Assembly (NCBI GenBank): GCA_037447655.1
Contig: JBBHKE010001264.1
Span: 1 to 64,000 of the forward strand
Reading direction: 5' to 3'
Source of the DNA: Zygnema cylindricum
Lineage: Eukaryota; Streptophyta; Zygnematophyceae; Zygnematales; Zygnemataceae
Length of the DNA: 64,000 bases
A model generated the notes under the pieces. It saw only the letters and a list, made by a program, of their open reading frames with translations. It made no database searches and was not told the origin of the DNA. The position numbers and the translations under genes were made by a program. Positions 35,451 to 46,970 of the stretch are shown one piece after another; the stretch's first letter is position 1; the number at the start of each line of letters is the position of its first letter.

Positions 35451-36599
35451 TTCTCATATGGTCCATCAGTTTTGCCGAATGTAAACTTCGCTTGCGCTTC
35501 ATTATTGCGAGCAAAACCCACTTGTACACTATCGCACATCCACACTATTCAGCCACATGCTGCGTAGCGCAGTCGAGCGTTAACCCGCGAAGGGCGGCGG
35601 ACGCCGTCGCGTGACAGCTTCCAGTTCCGCGTAGTCGAGCGTCGCGCGCAACACTTGACTATAAGAAAACGGCGCTGAACTATCCATAGGCGGAAATTCT
35701 GCTAGCTTTTGTGGCAAGGACTCGTTCTATTATAGAATATTTTTTCGCGTGCCGTAACTGTAATTTATCAAAATAGGACCGTCGATGTGATCTGTTTGAC
35801 GGCTCGCCTAGTACTACTTGTTTACCAACCGCCCACATGCTTTTTTCCTTTATATACTAAACCTTTCACTGCCCGGAAACGGGTCCACATCAATCCGAAA
35901 TGACGAGCAGGACTCGTACGGACTGACACATTTTTACACTACGATATTTAATACTATTTAACTAGTATTATTAATCATATTTCAGAGTCGCCGATATGTT
36001 TATATTCAAACACACTAATGGCCATTCAACTTTTACAAACTTCTGCCACGTCTCCTCAAACGTGGGACACGTGCTAAATCTGCACTCGATATGACGGTCC
36101 TGTTTTCTGACAGATAATCCGCCGTTCGATACACACTCCCTTTTCTCATCGGACGGTTAAAAAGCTATTCATTCGTGCAATTACGAAAAGGTGGCATAAA
36201 AGTTTGACCACGTTTTATCCATGACCGTCTACGTGTAACACGGAAATACATAAATACAGTAACAAAAAGGCATGCCACCGACATTTATCCATTCCTTTTT
36301 CCGAATTACTGGGAGTAAATTGTGTACGGCCGAAACCTTTTCCCAATTTACATCGAACGTTTCTACAATTTTTGAGTACAGTGCGCACGGAAAGGTTCTT
36401 TCCTTCTTTTCGTGCCTCCTGTAAGTCTGTAACCCTAAAAAGTAAAAGATAAAAGCTGCCAGGACCAGCCATCCGCCTCAGTATAAAGTATAAAGGCGCA
36501 TCCCTCTCACGCCTTATTTCCCTCTCTCGCCTCCTTTCCCATTGCAAGCTTTACTTAGCTTTTTCTGTCGCCATCTTTTATTTCCCTCACATCGCCACC

Positions 36600-37193
36600 A
36601 TGGCGCCCTCTTTCCTCTCTCTCTTCCGCTCCTTTCCATTCTCTTTGTCATCTCGCTCGCCCTCTCCCTCCTCTCCCTCTCCCTCTCCCGCTTCCTCTCC
36701 CTCTCCCGTTTCATCTCCCACTTCCTTTTCCTCTCCCTCTCCCTCTCCCACTTTCTCTCCTCGTCACTGTCCTACTTTCTCTCCCTCTCCCTTGCCGCCT
36801 CACTCTCGATTCACCTCTCCCTCTCGCAATTGCACTTTCTCTCCCTCTCCCCCTCTCTTTCGCTCTCGCTCTCGCTCTCGCTCTCGCTCTCGCCCTCCCT
36901 CCTCCTCTCCCTCTCCCTCTTTCTCTCCTTCTCACGATCGATTTGACTTTCCCTCTTTCTCTTACTCTCCCTATTCCACTTTCTCTCCCTCTCCCCCTCC
37001 CTTTTCGCCTCTCTTTCCCCCTCCATCTCCTAAACAATTTGAAGCTTCTCCGTACGAATTAAGTGCAGAAGAAGACAAAAAGAAAAATGAATATAAGGAC
37101 AAAATCATCCGAATCCGAGGGAACATCGACCGATATGGGAGAGAGGTATGTGCTTTATCCATATGCTTTTCATTCACTTCTCCTCCTCCCCCG

Positions 37194-37239
<46 letters not shown>

Positions 37240-39487
37240 GCTCTCAATCTCTCTCTCTCTTGCTCTCTTATCTCTTTCTCTCCCTCTCTTCTTATTCTTC
37301 TCTCCCCACCACCCTCTCACCTTACTCCATTCTTATAGTCCTCTGCTCTATGCCCACCCTCTCACCCTTTTCCTTCCCGATCCCCTCTCCTCTTTCTCCT
37401 CCTCTAACTTCACTAATCCATGCTATCTCTTTCTTCCCTCTCCCTTTCTTCTCCCTCTCCCTACTCCTCCCTTTCTCCCTCTCCCTCTCCCCCTCCCTCT
37501 CTCTCTCCCTGCACCTTCCTTTCTCCCTCTCCCTGCGCCTTTCTGTCTCCCTCTCCCTCTCCCTGCTCCTCGCTTTCTCCCTCTCCCTCTCCCTCCCTCC
37601 TCCTCGCAGGTTTCCTACTTGAGCGAGGCGTGCCAGCGAGGCGTGGATGCGGAGGAGAAAGTTTTTGTGGCGTTGGCGGAAATGCTGCTGAGAGAAAACT
37701 TGGCGCTGGACGGAATCGACGGACTGGAAGAAATGGGGGGAGCGGAGGAAATCAGGAGGGAGAGGAAGAGGGAGGTACGGATTTTTGGGGAATTTGGGTT
37801 CGTATTTGATTTGTTGTTTTTATTTTTGTAAATGCTGTTTTTTCTGCTTTGTTTTTTATATGTTGGGAGAGGGATGGAGGGAGGGCGGTGACGTCTTTTA
37901 GTCTTTTGGTTGTCGTTTTCCGAGGAAGATCAGATTTCTCTAAAACCTTTTTCTTTGTTTTTTTTGTTTTTTTCTGTTTGTGTACTTTCCGTACAGGTGG
38001 TGAGAGTGCACCAGCTGATCGATGAAGTCGACGAGCTGAAGAAGAAGACGGAGGAAAGAAAAAATTTGAGCGGAGGAGAGGAAAACGGGAAGAGGAAAAG
38101 GAAGGTAAGGCAGTGTGGATGGTTTGAGATTCTGTGTTTCGCCCTCTCCTGCCCTTTTTTTTTCGTCTTTTTGTGGTTCTTTTTCGTCCATTTTTTGGGG
38201 AGAGGGGAGGGGTAGAGAGGGAGTGAGTTGACAGGAGTTTGGGATGATCTAGGATTGTTGGGACGTTCTCTCTTTTTTTCATTTTTTTCCCCAAGTCTGT
38301 GAAGATGCGACATTTTTAATAATTTTGAAAGATTATGCATTACGTTGTTTCAAAGGATTTCTCATTTTGTTTTGTCGTTTTCCTTTTACAGATAGGTGAT
38401 GAAGTCGACGAGTCAAAAAAGAAAACGGAGGAAGAACAATCTCTGAATGGTAGACTCTCTTCCCTCTCCTCACCCACTTCTCTTCCTCTCAATTCTTCTC
38501 TAGTTCTAGAATCTGCTTCTGTCTCTCCTCCCTCTCCTCTCCCTCTTCTCTCCCTCTCAATCCTTCTCTAGTTTTAAAAGAATGGCTCTCTCTTTCTTTC
38601 TCCCTCTCACCTTCTCCCTCTCCCTCCCCCTCTCACCCCTCTTCCCTCCCTCTCACCCTCACTCTCTCCCTCTCCCTCTCACTCCCCTTCCCCTCTCTCT
38701 ACCCACTCCAGCTCCTCCCTTCCCCCCCCGTTCCTTTTGTGAACTCTTTTGACTTTGCCCGCATAAGAACAAATTTACTAATTTGTCTTTTGGCCCCCAT
38801 CTCCCTTTCTGTAGGTGGCTCGGCCAACGGATGTACGGAAACAGTGGGGGGGGAGAGAGAGAGAGAAGGAAAATCAGAAAAATGCAGGTGGATCCCAAAG
38901 AGGACGAGATCACAAAAATTGGGGCATTAGTCCAGCAGTATGAGAAACAGGTAGGGTTTGTGCTGCCTCTTCCGCTCCCTCCTCCCCTGCCTCTCCATTC
39001 TACACTCTTTAACTCTACACTCTATTTTTTGTCCATTACTTCATAAGAAATTATGTTGGGTTCCTGCATAGCATTCAAATAGTACAAATAGTACTGCACA
39101 AATTAATGTACTGTACAATTTTTACGGTACCCAGATCGTACAGTTGTGTATGGTACGGAACAATGCATTCAGGTAACCGTTTCCAAAAGTACAATACATT
39201 ATAAACATTTCAATGGTACAGTGAACTGCATTCTAAGTTCTTCAATAGTACAGTACGGTACAGAACGGTACGGTGCGTTACGATACAGTAAAGGCAGGTT
39301 CCCAATGCCATGGAAGTTCGCGGGGAGAATGCCTCATAAGTACGGATGTGGAAGTGACAGCTGTGACAAAGAGAACTGAAGAATGAAGTTTGAAAGTTGC
39401 ATGTCGTAAACACTCACCGAGTTCAATTTTCTGAAAGCAACTGAGACTCTTACCAACTTACATTCTAAACTGCTCCCCCTCTCTCTC

Positions 39488-39557
<70 letters not shown>

Positions 39558-40306
39558 TCTCTTCCCCTCTTTCTTTTCTTTCCCTCCCTTCCCCCCTCGC
39601 CTCAGGTGCTCGAGTGCACGGAGAGATTGCATGGAGGCCACACGGTGGAGGAGAGCAGGTTTTTGACTTTAACTGAACTCCTCTCTCAGACAGAGTTAAA
39701 GCTGGACGCCATCCGAGGAGACGAAGAAGTCAGGAGGAGGAGGAAAACAGAGGTGGTTATATTATTTGTGTGTTTTTTTTTTTTGTATATTTCTGGGTGT
39801 TTTGTACACCATCGTTTAGTTAATTTGATTGGCTGATTGGACTTGATTGGTTTTCATTCGACTCGATTGATTTTACATTTCCCTCTTGAGCTCGCACCTC
39901 CAACTCCCTTCTCCTTTACAAGGCAGTCTCTCTCACCTTTTCGCTCTCTCTCCCTCACCCTCTTCCTCCGCTCTCCCCTTCCCTCGCCTTCTCCTCTCCC
40001 TCTCGCTCTCTCTTCCTCTCCCTCTTTTTCTCCGTCTCTCTTTTTCCTTCTTCCTCTCTCTCCCTCTCTCCCTCTCCCTCTCCCTCTCCCTCTCCTGATC
40101 GGGCATGATTGGTGCTGAGTCCGTTATTTGATCATTTTTTGAAGTATGGTTTTAATTCAATAGATCTGATTGGTTTTTTTTTTATTATTATTTGTTTGCT
40201 TGGTTACTTATTTACGTGTGTTTTTGTGCAGATTCTGAGAATACTCAATTTGCTGGTTGTAATCGACTTTTTGGAAGAAAGGATTAAAGGGAATCCAGGT
40301 TTTTGA
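36600..40306 (+). CDS. BAG-domain protein with two BAG-like domains and Ser/Pro-rich N terminus
   Basis: BAG domains are three-helix bundles that bind the Hsp70 ATPase domain and speed nucleotide exchange. The start is the ATG in ATCGCCACCATGG. Exons: 36600-37145, 37610-37774, 37997-38104, 38888-38950, 39606-39752, 40232-40306 (367 aa, all phase 0). Residues 1-150 are Ser/Pro repeats with an Arg-Ser stretch. Domain 1 is about 160-270 (VFVALAEMLLRENLALDGI, EEIRRERKREVVRVHQLIDE). Domain 2 is about 278-364 (FLTLTELLSQTELKLDAIRG, EEVRRRRKTEILRILN). Both domains have introns at the same two places, so one arose by duplication. The optional exon 38392-38449 repeats part of exon 3. An alternative last exon (40428-40519) is possible by splicing at 40299. 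AATAAA lies at 40530. An inverted copy of exon 1 is at 1-384. Confidence 0.75.
37192..37605 (+). repeat. CT-rich intron 1 of BAG gene
   Basis: Polypyrimidine simple repeats fill the intron up to the acceptor CTCGCAG. Confidence 0.85.
38392..38449 (+). other. Duplicated mini-exon in BAG gene (cassette candidate)
   Basis: Between acceptor TTTTACAG and donor GGTAGACT, 58 nt encode GDEVDESKKKTEEEQ, a close copy of IDEVDELKKKTEER from exon 3; 15 nt (GATGAAGTCGACGAG) are identical. It ends in phase 1, which does not join the next usable acceptor (38888, phase 0). Joined to the 38815 acceptor, the frame hits a stop unless one base is added in the G8 run at 38845-38852. Confidence 0.5.
38460..38740 (+). 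repeat. CT-rich simple repeats in BAG intron
   Basis: TCTCCCTC-type repeats; two tandem blocks around CTCAATxCTTCTCTAGTTxTA (38489 and 38557) mark a 68-bp duplication. Confidence 0.75.
39060..39310 (+). repeat. GTAC-rich segment in BAG intron
   Basis: Dense GTAC/GGTACAG words, for example CAGTACGGTACAGAACGGTA, similar in style to 4250-4300, 46080-46150 and 46750-46890. No element ends were identified. Confidence 0.5.
39478..39560 (+). repeat. (CT)n tract before BAG exon 39606
   Basis: A nearly pure CT run, ending 45 bp before the acceptor CCTCAG. Confidence 0.9.
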
Positions 40307-40529
40307 AGGTACTTGTCTTTCCTTCTTCTCTGTCTTGCTCCTTCCCTCTTCTCTTTCTTCCCTCCCCCCCATCCGCCTTTCTGTCCCTCAGAAAAGATGA
40401 ATATTTTTTGCGTGTTTTTTTTTGCAGGTGACCAGTTCGCGATTCTAGATGGTTTTGGGCGACTCGAGAGTGATCGAAAAAAGAAAACTACGTGTTTTTT
40501 TTTCTTTCTTTTTTCATGAAGTTTGGATG

Positions 40530-40535
40530 AATAAA
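40530..40535 (+). terminator. Polyadenylation signal AATAAA of the BAG gene
   Basis: TGAATAAATTATTTC lies just after both candidate stop codons (40306 and 40519). Confidence 0.5.
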
Positions 40536-40614
40536 TTATTTCAATAGTTTTATTCGGAGGAAATCAGCAGATTGAAAGAGAGAGAAAGAGAGTGAGAGTG
40601 ACTGCCCTTGGTTT

Positions 40615-40800
40615 TAGCGTTATGGACTTACGAGTGTTCATGCGAAAGAAGAACATTGAATACTAATTCGGTGCACGTGGCAAATTGTTTTCCACGTCCT
40701 TAAATAGTGTTGTTAACACTATTTTACGATTTCTGCAAGAAGAGGTCGCGACCGAATTAGTATTATAACTCCAATAACGATGGGCACTCTAGCGGTCGTT
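40615..40800. mobile_element. MITE-like fragment downstream of BAG gene
   Basis: Shares CCACGTCCTTAAATA and GTTGTTAACACTATTTT with 5890-5940 and ends with AATAACGATGGGCACTCTAG, a degraded form of the MITE terminus. Confidence 0.45.
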
Positions 40801-41069
40801 CAAACTGTGTGTTTGTTGTTTTTTGTTTTTTTTTAGAATGTAGTTTTACTTTGTTTTTTTCTTAAGAATGTAGTGTTGAGACTATCAGAGAAGGAAAGGG
40901 AGAAGGAGGAGGAGGGCACAGGAAGAGGAGAGAGTGAAGTAAACAATGGCTCCTTGTTTCAAATATCTGTGATTGAAACATAGGAAGTTAATTAGTCAAG
41001 GAGAAGGAGAAGTAGTTTTGGGAAAATAAAAATCATGGTTTTTGCATTTTGAGCTTTTATTGCAGTGTG

Positions 41070-41276
41070 GATGTCTCCAATTCCTATTTGATATCCTCTT
41101 ACTTCTTATTTCCTCCCTTTTTCTCCTCTCTTAATCAGGACCTCCTATGTCTGTTTCTCCAAGGCTGCCTCAGATAGACCTTCCTTCTTGAGCTCCCTCC
41201 TTTAACTCCCTCTTCCTTCAGGAGGTTGGTGTCTCTCTCTCTCTCTCTCCCTCTCCTCCCCCCTCCTCTTTCTCTT

Positions 41277-41331
<55 letters not shown>

Positions 41332-41950
41332 TTATTGAGTTATGTGAATGTGCAAATGGTTAAATGTTTCTCTCACCTCTCTCTTTATCTCACTATCCCC
41401 ACCTTTACTCTCTCCTTGGCTTTCCAGCACCCTTCTCTCTCTCCATTCGGACTCTCTTTCTCTCTTTCTGTTTTTTTCCCTCTCTTTCTCCCTCTCTCTC
41501 CCTTTTTTAATGTATTGTGCATGTTTCCCTTTCCTATTTTCTATCTTCTTACTCAATACTCGTTCTCCCCTCTAAATCAGGACCTCCTTTGTCTGTTTCT
41601 CCAAGGCTGCCTCAAATGATCCTTCCCTCTTGAGCTCCCTCCTTTAACTCCTTTGTCCTTCACGAGGTTGGTCTTTCTCCCTCCTCCCACTCTCTGTCTC
41701 TCTCTCTCTATCACTCTCTCTCACTCCCCCTCTCTCTTTCCCCTCTCTCTCTCCCCCTCTCTCTCCCCCTCTCCCTCTCTCCCTCTCCCTCTCTTTCTCC
41801 ATCTTTATTTTTCTCTCTTTCCTCTCTTTATTACACTCATGATTGGTGCATTGCTCCTCCAAGGAACCATTCCACCCACAAACCCTCCCGTCACAGAACC
41901 CAACACAGGAATTCCACCAATCTTAAACAAACCTTAAACCATCTTAATCC
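41070..41950 (+). repeat. 442-bp tandem duplication
   Basis: The block beginning TCAGGACCTCCTxTGTCTGT at 41135 recurs at 41577 with the same following words (CAAGGCTGCCTCA, TTGAGCTCCCTCCTTTAACT) and CT-rich filler. The period is about 442 bp. No conserved coding frame crosses both units. Confidence 0.7.
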
Positions 41951-41968
41951 AAAACTCCTACCCAAGCA

Positions 41969-42780
41969 ATGTCTCATGGAAAGGGAACCCGCCCTCTCTC
42001 TCTCTCGGCCACCCTAGTGAATCGATTAATGCATACTACAATAATACAAGATTGCATATCTCGAGTGGACAGCGAAACAAAAAATGTAAATTGGGAGGAG
42101 GAGAATCTATTTAGTTTGACGAAAGCTCATCTTTCTCATCCTGAGGTTTCGGATGAACTCGATGTCGAGTCTGGCAACCTCACGGCACAAAATTATGAAT
42201 TATATGTATGATATATGAGTATGGCTCCTCAAGCCGGAGAACAGAAGTCGCCGACCGGACGACAACTCAAAACTGGAAAGAAAAATCAAAATTATATAAA
42301 ATATGGTGTTGTACTTCCCCATCGGAACTCTCGTTTCTCCATCGGCGGTCGGCGTTGATTAATAGACGTGTGACGATGACGCCTTTAACAGAAAAACAGA
42401 AAGAAATGGTTTTCCTCATAGTGTGGCGGCGGAAATTCGATTGGCGAACTTGCTGAGGGAAGGACGAATTTGCGGACTAGACAAACCTCTCGTCTCTCTC
42501 TCTCTCTCTCTCTCTCCCTCTCCCCCTCTCTCTCTCCCTCTCCCCCTCTCTCTCTCTCTCCCCTTTTTCCTCCCTCTCCTCTCTATCTCTCCCTACTCCC
42601 CCCCTCTTACTCCCTCTCCCTCTCTCTCTCTCTTGTTCTCTCACTCTTTAGGAGAGGGAGAGGGAAGGGGAAAGAGAGAAGGACAAACTGAGGGAAAGGA
42701 AGAGGGAGGGTTTGAGGGAGACTGGGGAGAGGATTTGGAGGGAAAAACCGAGAGCGAGAGAGAGGGAGGAGGTTAGGGTG
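41969..42780 (+). CDS. Weak candidate gene of unknown function
   Basis: An ATG at 41969 opens an 80-codon frame of ordinary composition (TTIIQDCISRVDSETKNVNW, HPEVSDELDVESGNL) that is not explained by repeats. Further down, 42370-42480 has a frame with TPLTEKQKEM and, shifted by one, AAEIRLANLLREGRICGLDK. After a CT-rich tract, an acceptor-like CTTTAG at 42650 opens a charged Arg/Glu frame to 42774. These could be exons of one gene or unrelated fragments. I recognise no family. Start, end and exon links are guesses. Confidence 0.25.
42487..42635 (+). repeat. CT-rich simple repeat
   Basis: CTCTCCCC-type tract between the two halves of the weak candidate gene. Confidence 0.85.
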
Positions 42781-42809
42781 AGGGAGAATGAGGAAAAGAG
42801 GAAGAAAGT

Positions 42810-44000
42810 ATTTGTTTTTATCCGTTTATTCCCTTTTATTTTATTTTTTGTGTGGAGTCTTTGTTTATTTTTTTTATTCGTCAGGGATTTGAATTCCAAA
42901 GGTAAATTACTATGTGACTTCTGTTTTGTTATTATAAATCATTTATTTGCTTTTCTTTTTTTTTGAGCTGTGCCTGAAAACAAGAATTATCTTTCGACAC
43001 TAGTTTTGTGCCCGGCATTAAAATGTTTTATGTGTTCGGTCATCATTTTGTGTTAAGATGAAAATATAAAAAAGCAAAAAAAAAAAAGCAAACCCGTTTG
43101 ACAAGCTCGATCAATTTTTTTTTTTTTTTTTTGGGGTGGGGGGGAAGTGGTTTTCTGTATTGATGCGAACTTTTTCAGCATGTAAAAGATTCATAACACG
43201 ATACAATAACTGTTATGTTTATTCTTTTAGAACTTTTAGGCTGTAGGTTATGGAATACTAAATGTTTTGCGGTGCTTTTCTTTTGCGCAGGATCATTCTT
43301 TGTGTCTATTTTCTACCTCTAGAAATTGAATTCTCGTTTTCTGTAATTTACATTTGTATTTGTAAACTAAAATGTTAATTTGGGTGTAGTGGTCTTTTGT
43401 GTAAAAGATACAATTTTTTGTCACAGTTTACATCGGTGTGTCTTCTATCTTGTCACAAAAATTTGTTTTTTTACATAAATTACCGATGAAAAATAGAATT
43501 ATACGCCTACTGAATTGAAAATTCTGGTTCTTTTATTTCCAACTTTTGTGCAAAACAGTTAAGAGTTATCCACGTCATCTACGGCATCCCCTTGCAACCT
43601 GGTCATCAATCTCCTATTAACTTCCAATCTTTCAATGTTGGTACACAAGATAAATGAATCATGGGAACTGGTGACAAGCTATGATGCAATAATTAATTGT
43701 CATGGTGGGAGGGAGGGAGAGAGAGGGGGGAAGGAGATGTAGGAAGAGAGAGAGAGGGGGGGCTGGGGAGTTAGAGAAATAGAGGGCTTTCTTCATCTGT
43801 ACTCTCTTAGAAGCACCAAGCAACAAAAAAATAAAAAATTTAACAATGAAAACATAAAGATACATGACAAAACAAGAAAATACCAGAACATAATACTCAC
43901 TTTCCTCATCGAGGTCATCCCAATCGATCGTATGTTCATAGTATTGATTTGTTTAGCATTATAACTTGATGGAAAAAAGTATATCTTGAGCTTCTCAAAC
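42810..44000. other. AT-rich gene-free stretch
   Basis: No gene seen. Poly-T and a GGGTGGGGGGG block at 43133-43145 are the only notable tracts. Confidence 0.35.
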
Positions 44001-44460
44001 ATTTATCGAATGTCTCATTTGGAGTGCGCCCACAAGAAATAGGATTTTACCGTTTCGTAAGACTCTAGAAAGGAAAATTCAAAAACTATGTTTGGAAAAC
44101 ATGATTTATTTGAGTGTGTAGATAACAATTCTTGCATGTATATTGCGTAGGTGTCACACGAGAATTCACGTGGATGCTTAACAAAATAAGATTTGTGGCG
44201 GTGGCATTCCCGATCAAAATTTGTAAACCGGTCACTCCTCAAAAGGAGAATGAAAACGACGTCACGTCCCACCGAAGGCGATACGCTGTCATAAGGATCC
44301 CTTAGCGAGACAAGTCCAAGTAGCCTCCACCATAAAGGAGTAATTTGAGTCCATTATGTCTCAATGGAAACCTTGACTTACTCGTATGTCTTGCGAAGAT
44401 TTTCACACTCCTACTGCAACCCCTTCAACTCAAATTTTGCTTTATTAATTTTTCCTTTAT
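44000..44460. mobile_element. Fragment of the arm-type dispersed repeat
   Basis: Contains one unit of the 33838 minisatellite (AGGAGAATGAAAACGACGTC at 44239), then the AGCCTCCACC and CTTGACTTACTCGTATGTCT blocks that also occur at 34340-34420 and 29610-29640. Confidence 0.6.
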
Positions 44461-44889
44461 GCTATTATGTATGGTTTAATTAGCCTCGACTCTAATTTGG
44501 GCGATTTTGAAATACTGTAGTGTATGAAAGGTGTCAGTTTGTACTAAAACTGCTTGTTTTTACTTATAAACGTACAAAAAAATTGATAGATAACTTCGTC
44601 GAGACGGAAAGTTTTGAGTGGCTGCCATGGGAAAGAACTCTCAGTTTTGATTCTACAGAAGTAATACTTCGGGAAAAAAATCATGCTAACCTGTCTCACT
44701 TGTTCAAACGCACATATATGAACGCAACCAATAGCGACTACACTATGAGAATGTGTATCCAAATTAACGTTATATGTATAAATTAGCGTTACTGTTTTCT
44801 TGGTATTAGGCCCTTGAACCTAAATTTGAATTTATAACACTAATTATTTCTCTACATTAATTATTCTTAACACTAATAGCGATTCACGG

Positions 44890-45314
44890 TGTAGTGCCAA
44901 AACAGTTTACATCATTGCCGACGGAAGAACAATTACAAACGTTAATAAATAAATGAATAAATAATAAGCAATAACAAGTATTTGTTTATGCTAGTGGGAA
45001 TTTAAGGAGTATTCTTAGTATTTTAAATCTTCCGTTTTCATCCATTATATTGTTCAAAATGTTAAATTTTCTATGTCCAATAACTATGCTATGAAACAAT
45101 GAGCTTTTTGATGCAAATATGAATAAGAGTTAAAACCAAGATTTAATAGGCATTGAAGTCAAACATGCATACAAACCATGCACATGGCCTAGAGGCAAAA
45201 TTTAATATCCTCCTTCTCCCTCCATTCCCCCACCCCCCCTCTCACCCCCCCTCCTCCCCCCCTCCTCTCCCCTCTCCTCTCTCTCTCTCTCCCCTCCCTC
45301 TCTCTCTCTCTTCC

Positions 45315-45347
<33 letters not shown>

Positions 45348-45700
45348 TTCTCACTCTCTCTCTCTCTTTCCCCTGATGCCACGTGGCAAACGATAATAAG
45401 CTCTTAATCCTAATGCTTAAATGCCGCCGATTCTGTTCACACGTGTGTACAATATTGCCACGTGGCAGGGTTATCTCACGAGTTTCCACTTAAGCTCCAT
45501 GTGCAGTTAAGTCTTCTGGTTTTTTAGTGTATCCATTTATTTAGAGTCTCGTTCTTTTGGAATTTTGAACTTCTAAATAAGTCTTTGTTTAAGAAAATCC
45601 CTCGGAAATTACATTCCGATTTAATGTTTAACACGGTACGAATGTACCTTCCCGGAAGTACAGTACTGCTGTACCTTCTTGACAAAAGTGTAATAGAATA
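44890..45700. other. Gene-free stretch with a CT tract
   Basis: Holds a degraded MITE terminus (GATTCACGGTGTAGTG at 44880), a CT-rich tract at 45205-45370 and two copies of TGCCACGTGGCA at 45378 and 45456 (palindromic CACGTG cores, a G-box-like element). No gene. Confidence 0.4.
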
Positions 45701-45705
45701 CAGTA

Positions 45706-46262
45706 CACCGCCAATCGCTATTAGCGTAGAAGTTTCTTTAGCGTATATGAATAACTACCGTGGTTTACGCTATTTAAGAATTTGAAAATTTTGAAAAAAA
45801 ACATACATTCTAATTGTTTAATAATTATAATTTGGGTCTTTGAAAAAAATAAATGTCGGTTGCAAACATGCTTACACTAATATAGGTCCTTGTATAAAAT
45901 CTGACAAATCGTACGTTCACACAGTCGAAACGTGGTTGTTGGACGAATAGTGCGAGCGTGATATTTGACAACCCGATTTTATCCCTTTTTTAGAGCGCAT
46001 ATTCTCATGCGTCCGTGGTTACTTAAACTCATTAATTAAACTTTTCACTTAAAAAGTTACAACTTTGTACGATATGACATGTACAGTACTGTACCATACA
46101 CAACACTATTTAACCAACTGCGTACTTTCATTTTGTACGGTACTTGGAAAATAACCCTAAATGGCGTACAGAAAAAAATAGAATAAGTTACGCTATTTGA
46201 GAATAAGAATTAAAAAAGCTGGATGGAATTAGAGTACACTGCGCTAATAGCGATTGGCGGTG
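45706..46262. mobile_element. Longer MITE relative, TIR CACCGCCAATCGCTATTAGC
   Basis: Both ends match the family (CACCGCCAATCGCTATTAGC left; GCTAATAGCGATTGGCGGTG right) with TA on each side. At 557 bp it is more than twice the size of the 217-bp copies, so it may be nearer the parent element, but it has no transposase frame. Confidence 0.75.
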
Positions 46263-46276
46263 TACTGTACATATAT

Positions 46277-46502
46277 TGCACTACACTTTATATCGCTATC
46301 AGTGTTGATTATTTTTCCTTAAAAGTTAAAACGTCTTTATTCCGTACACACCTGTCCGATTTTCAATATGAAGCCGCCAATAAGAAGCTGAGAATTCTTC
46401 TTTTCAATCTTAACCGTCAGATCCACAATCTTACATCTGTGTACGGGGAAAATATGTTTTTACGCGACGAAAAAAACATTTACACCAATAACGATCCACG
46501 GT
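46277..46502. mobile_element. Related TIR fragment between two MITEs
   Basis: Left end CACTTTATATCGCTATCAGT after TA, right end AATAACGATCCACGGTG before TA. The ends are diverged but follow the same plan. Confidence 0.5.
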
Positions 46503-46507
46503 GTACA

Positions 46508-46743
46508 GTATACCGCCAATCGTTATTAGCGTGTAAATATTTTGTACGTCTACGTAATTTAGAGTTCATAATTTCAGCGCGGATATTTATTGCCGACTTA
46601 ACCCAATATAGAGTGCTTAAATAAATTAGAGTAAACTTCCTCTGTGAAAAAGTTATATCACATAAATTAGAGTTAATTACTATAATTGTTTTTTTTGGGT
46701 TTTTTACTCTAATTTTTTCATTACTCTAATTACGATTCGCGGT
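46508..46743. mobile_element. MITE copy just upstream of PHAF1
   Basis: Left end ACCGCCAATCGTTATTAGCG, right end ATTACGATTCGCGGTG followed by TA. It lies about 230 bp upstream of the PHAF1 start codon. Confidence 0.6.
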
Positions 46744-46970
46744 GTACAGGTTAAGAGTCCTGTACATTACTGTCGTCTTGCTGCGTACCATGGAAAGCAT
46801 TGGCAGATAAGCAGTTCCGTACGACGAAATAGAAATTACCGTACGTTGAAATAGAGACTGCCGTACAGCATGGTACGGCCCTTTTACACAAAGTCGCCAA
46901 CGGCCAGCTGTGAGATGCTTTCGAAACCCTAATCTTACGCGCTTTCCTTTCTCACACACGTGCGGATGTC

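Larger units (their letters stand above)
31185..36990. repeat. Arm B of the large inverted repeat
   Basis: This region is the reverse counterpart of 1-4250. It is longer because 33838-35950 is an extra segment that holds a minisatellite and a second copy of the module found at 32170-33090 (compare 32200-32310 with 35455-35565, and 33010-33130 with 35580-35700). The distal end contains the BAG promoter and exon 1. Confidence 0.75.

Noticed and set aside
38815-38887. Exon 5 of the BAG gene starting at 38815
   Set aside because: Joined to the preceding exon it runs into a stop; the 38888 acceptor keeps the frame directly from exon 3.
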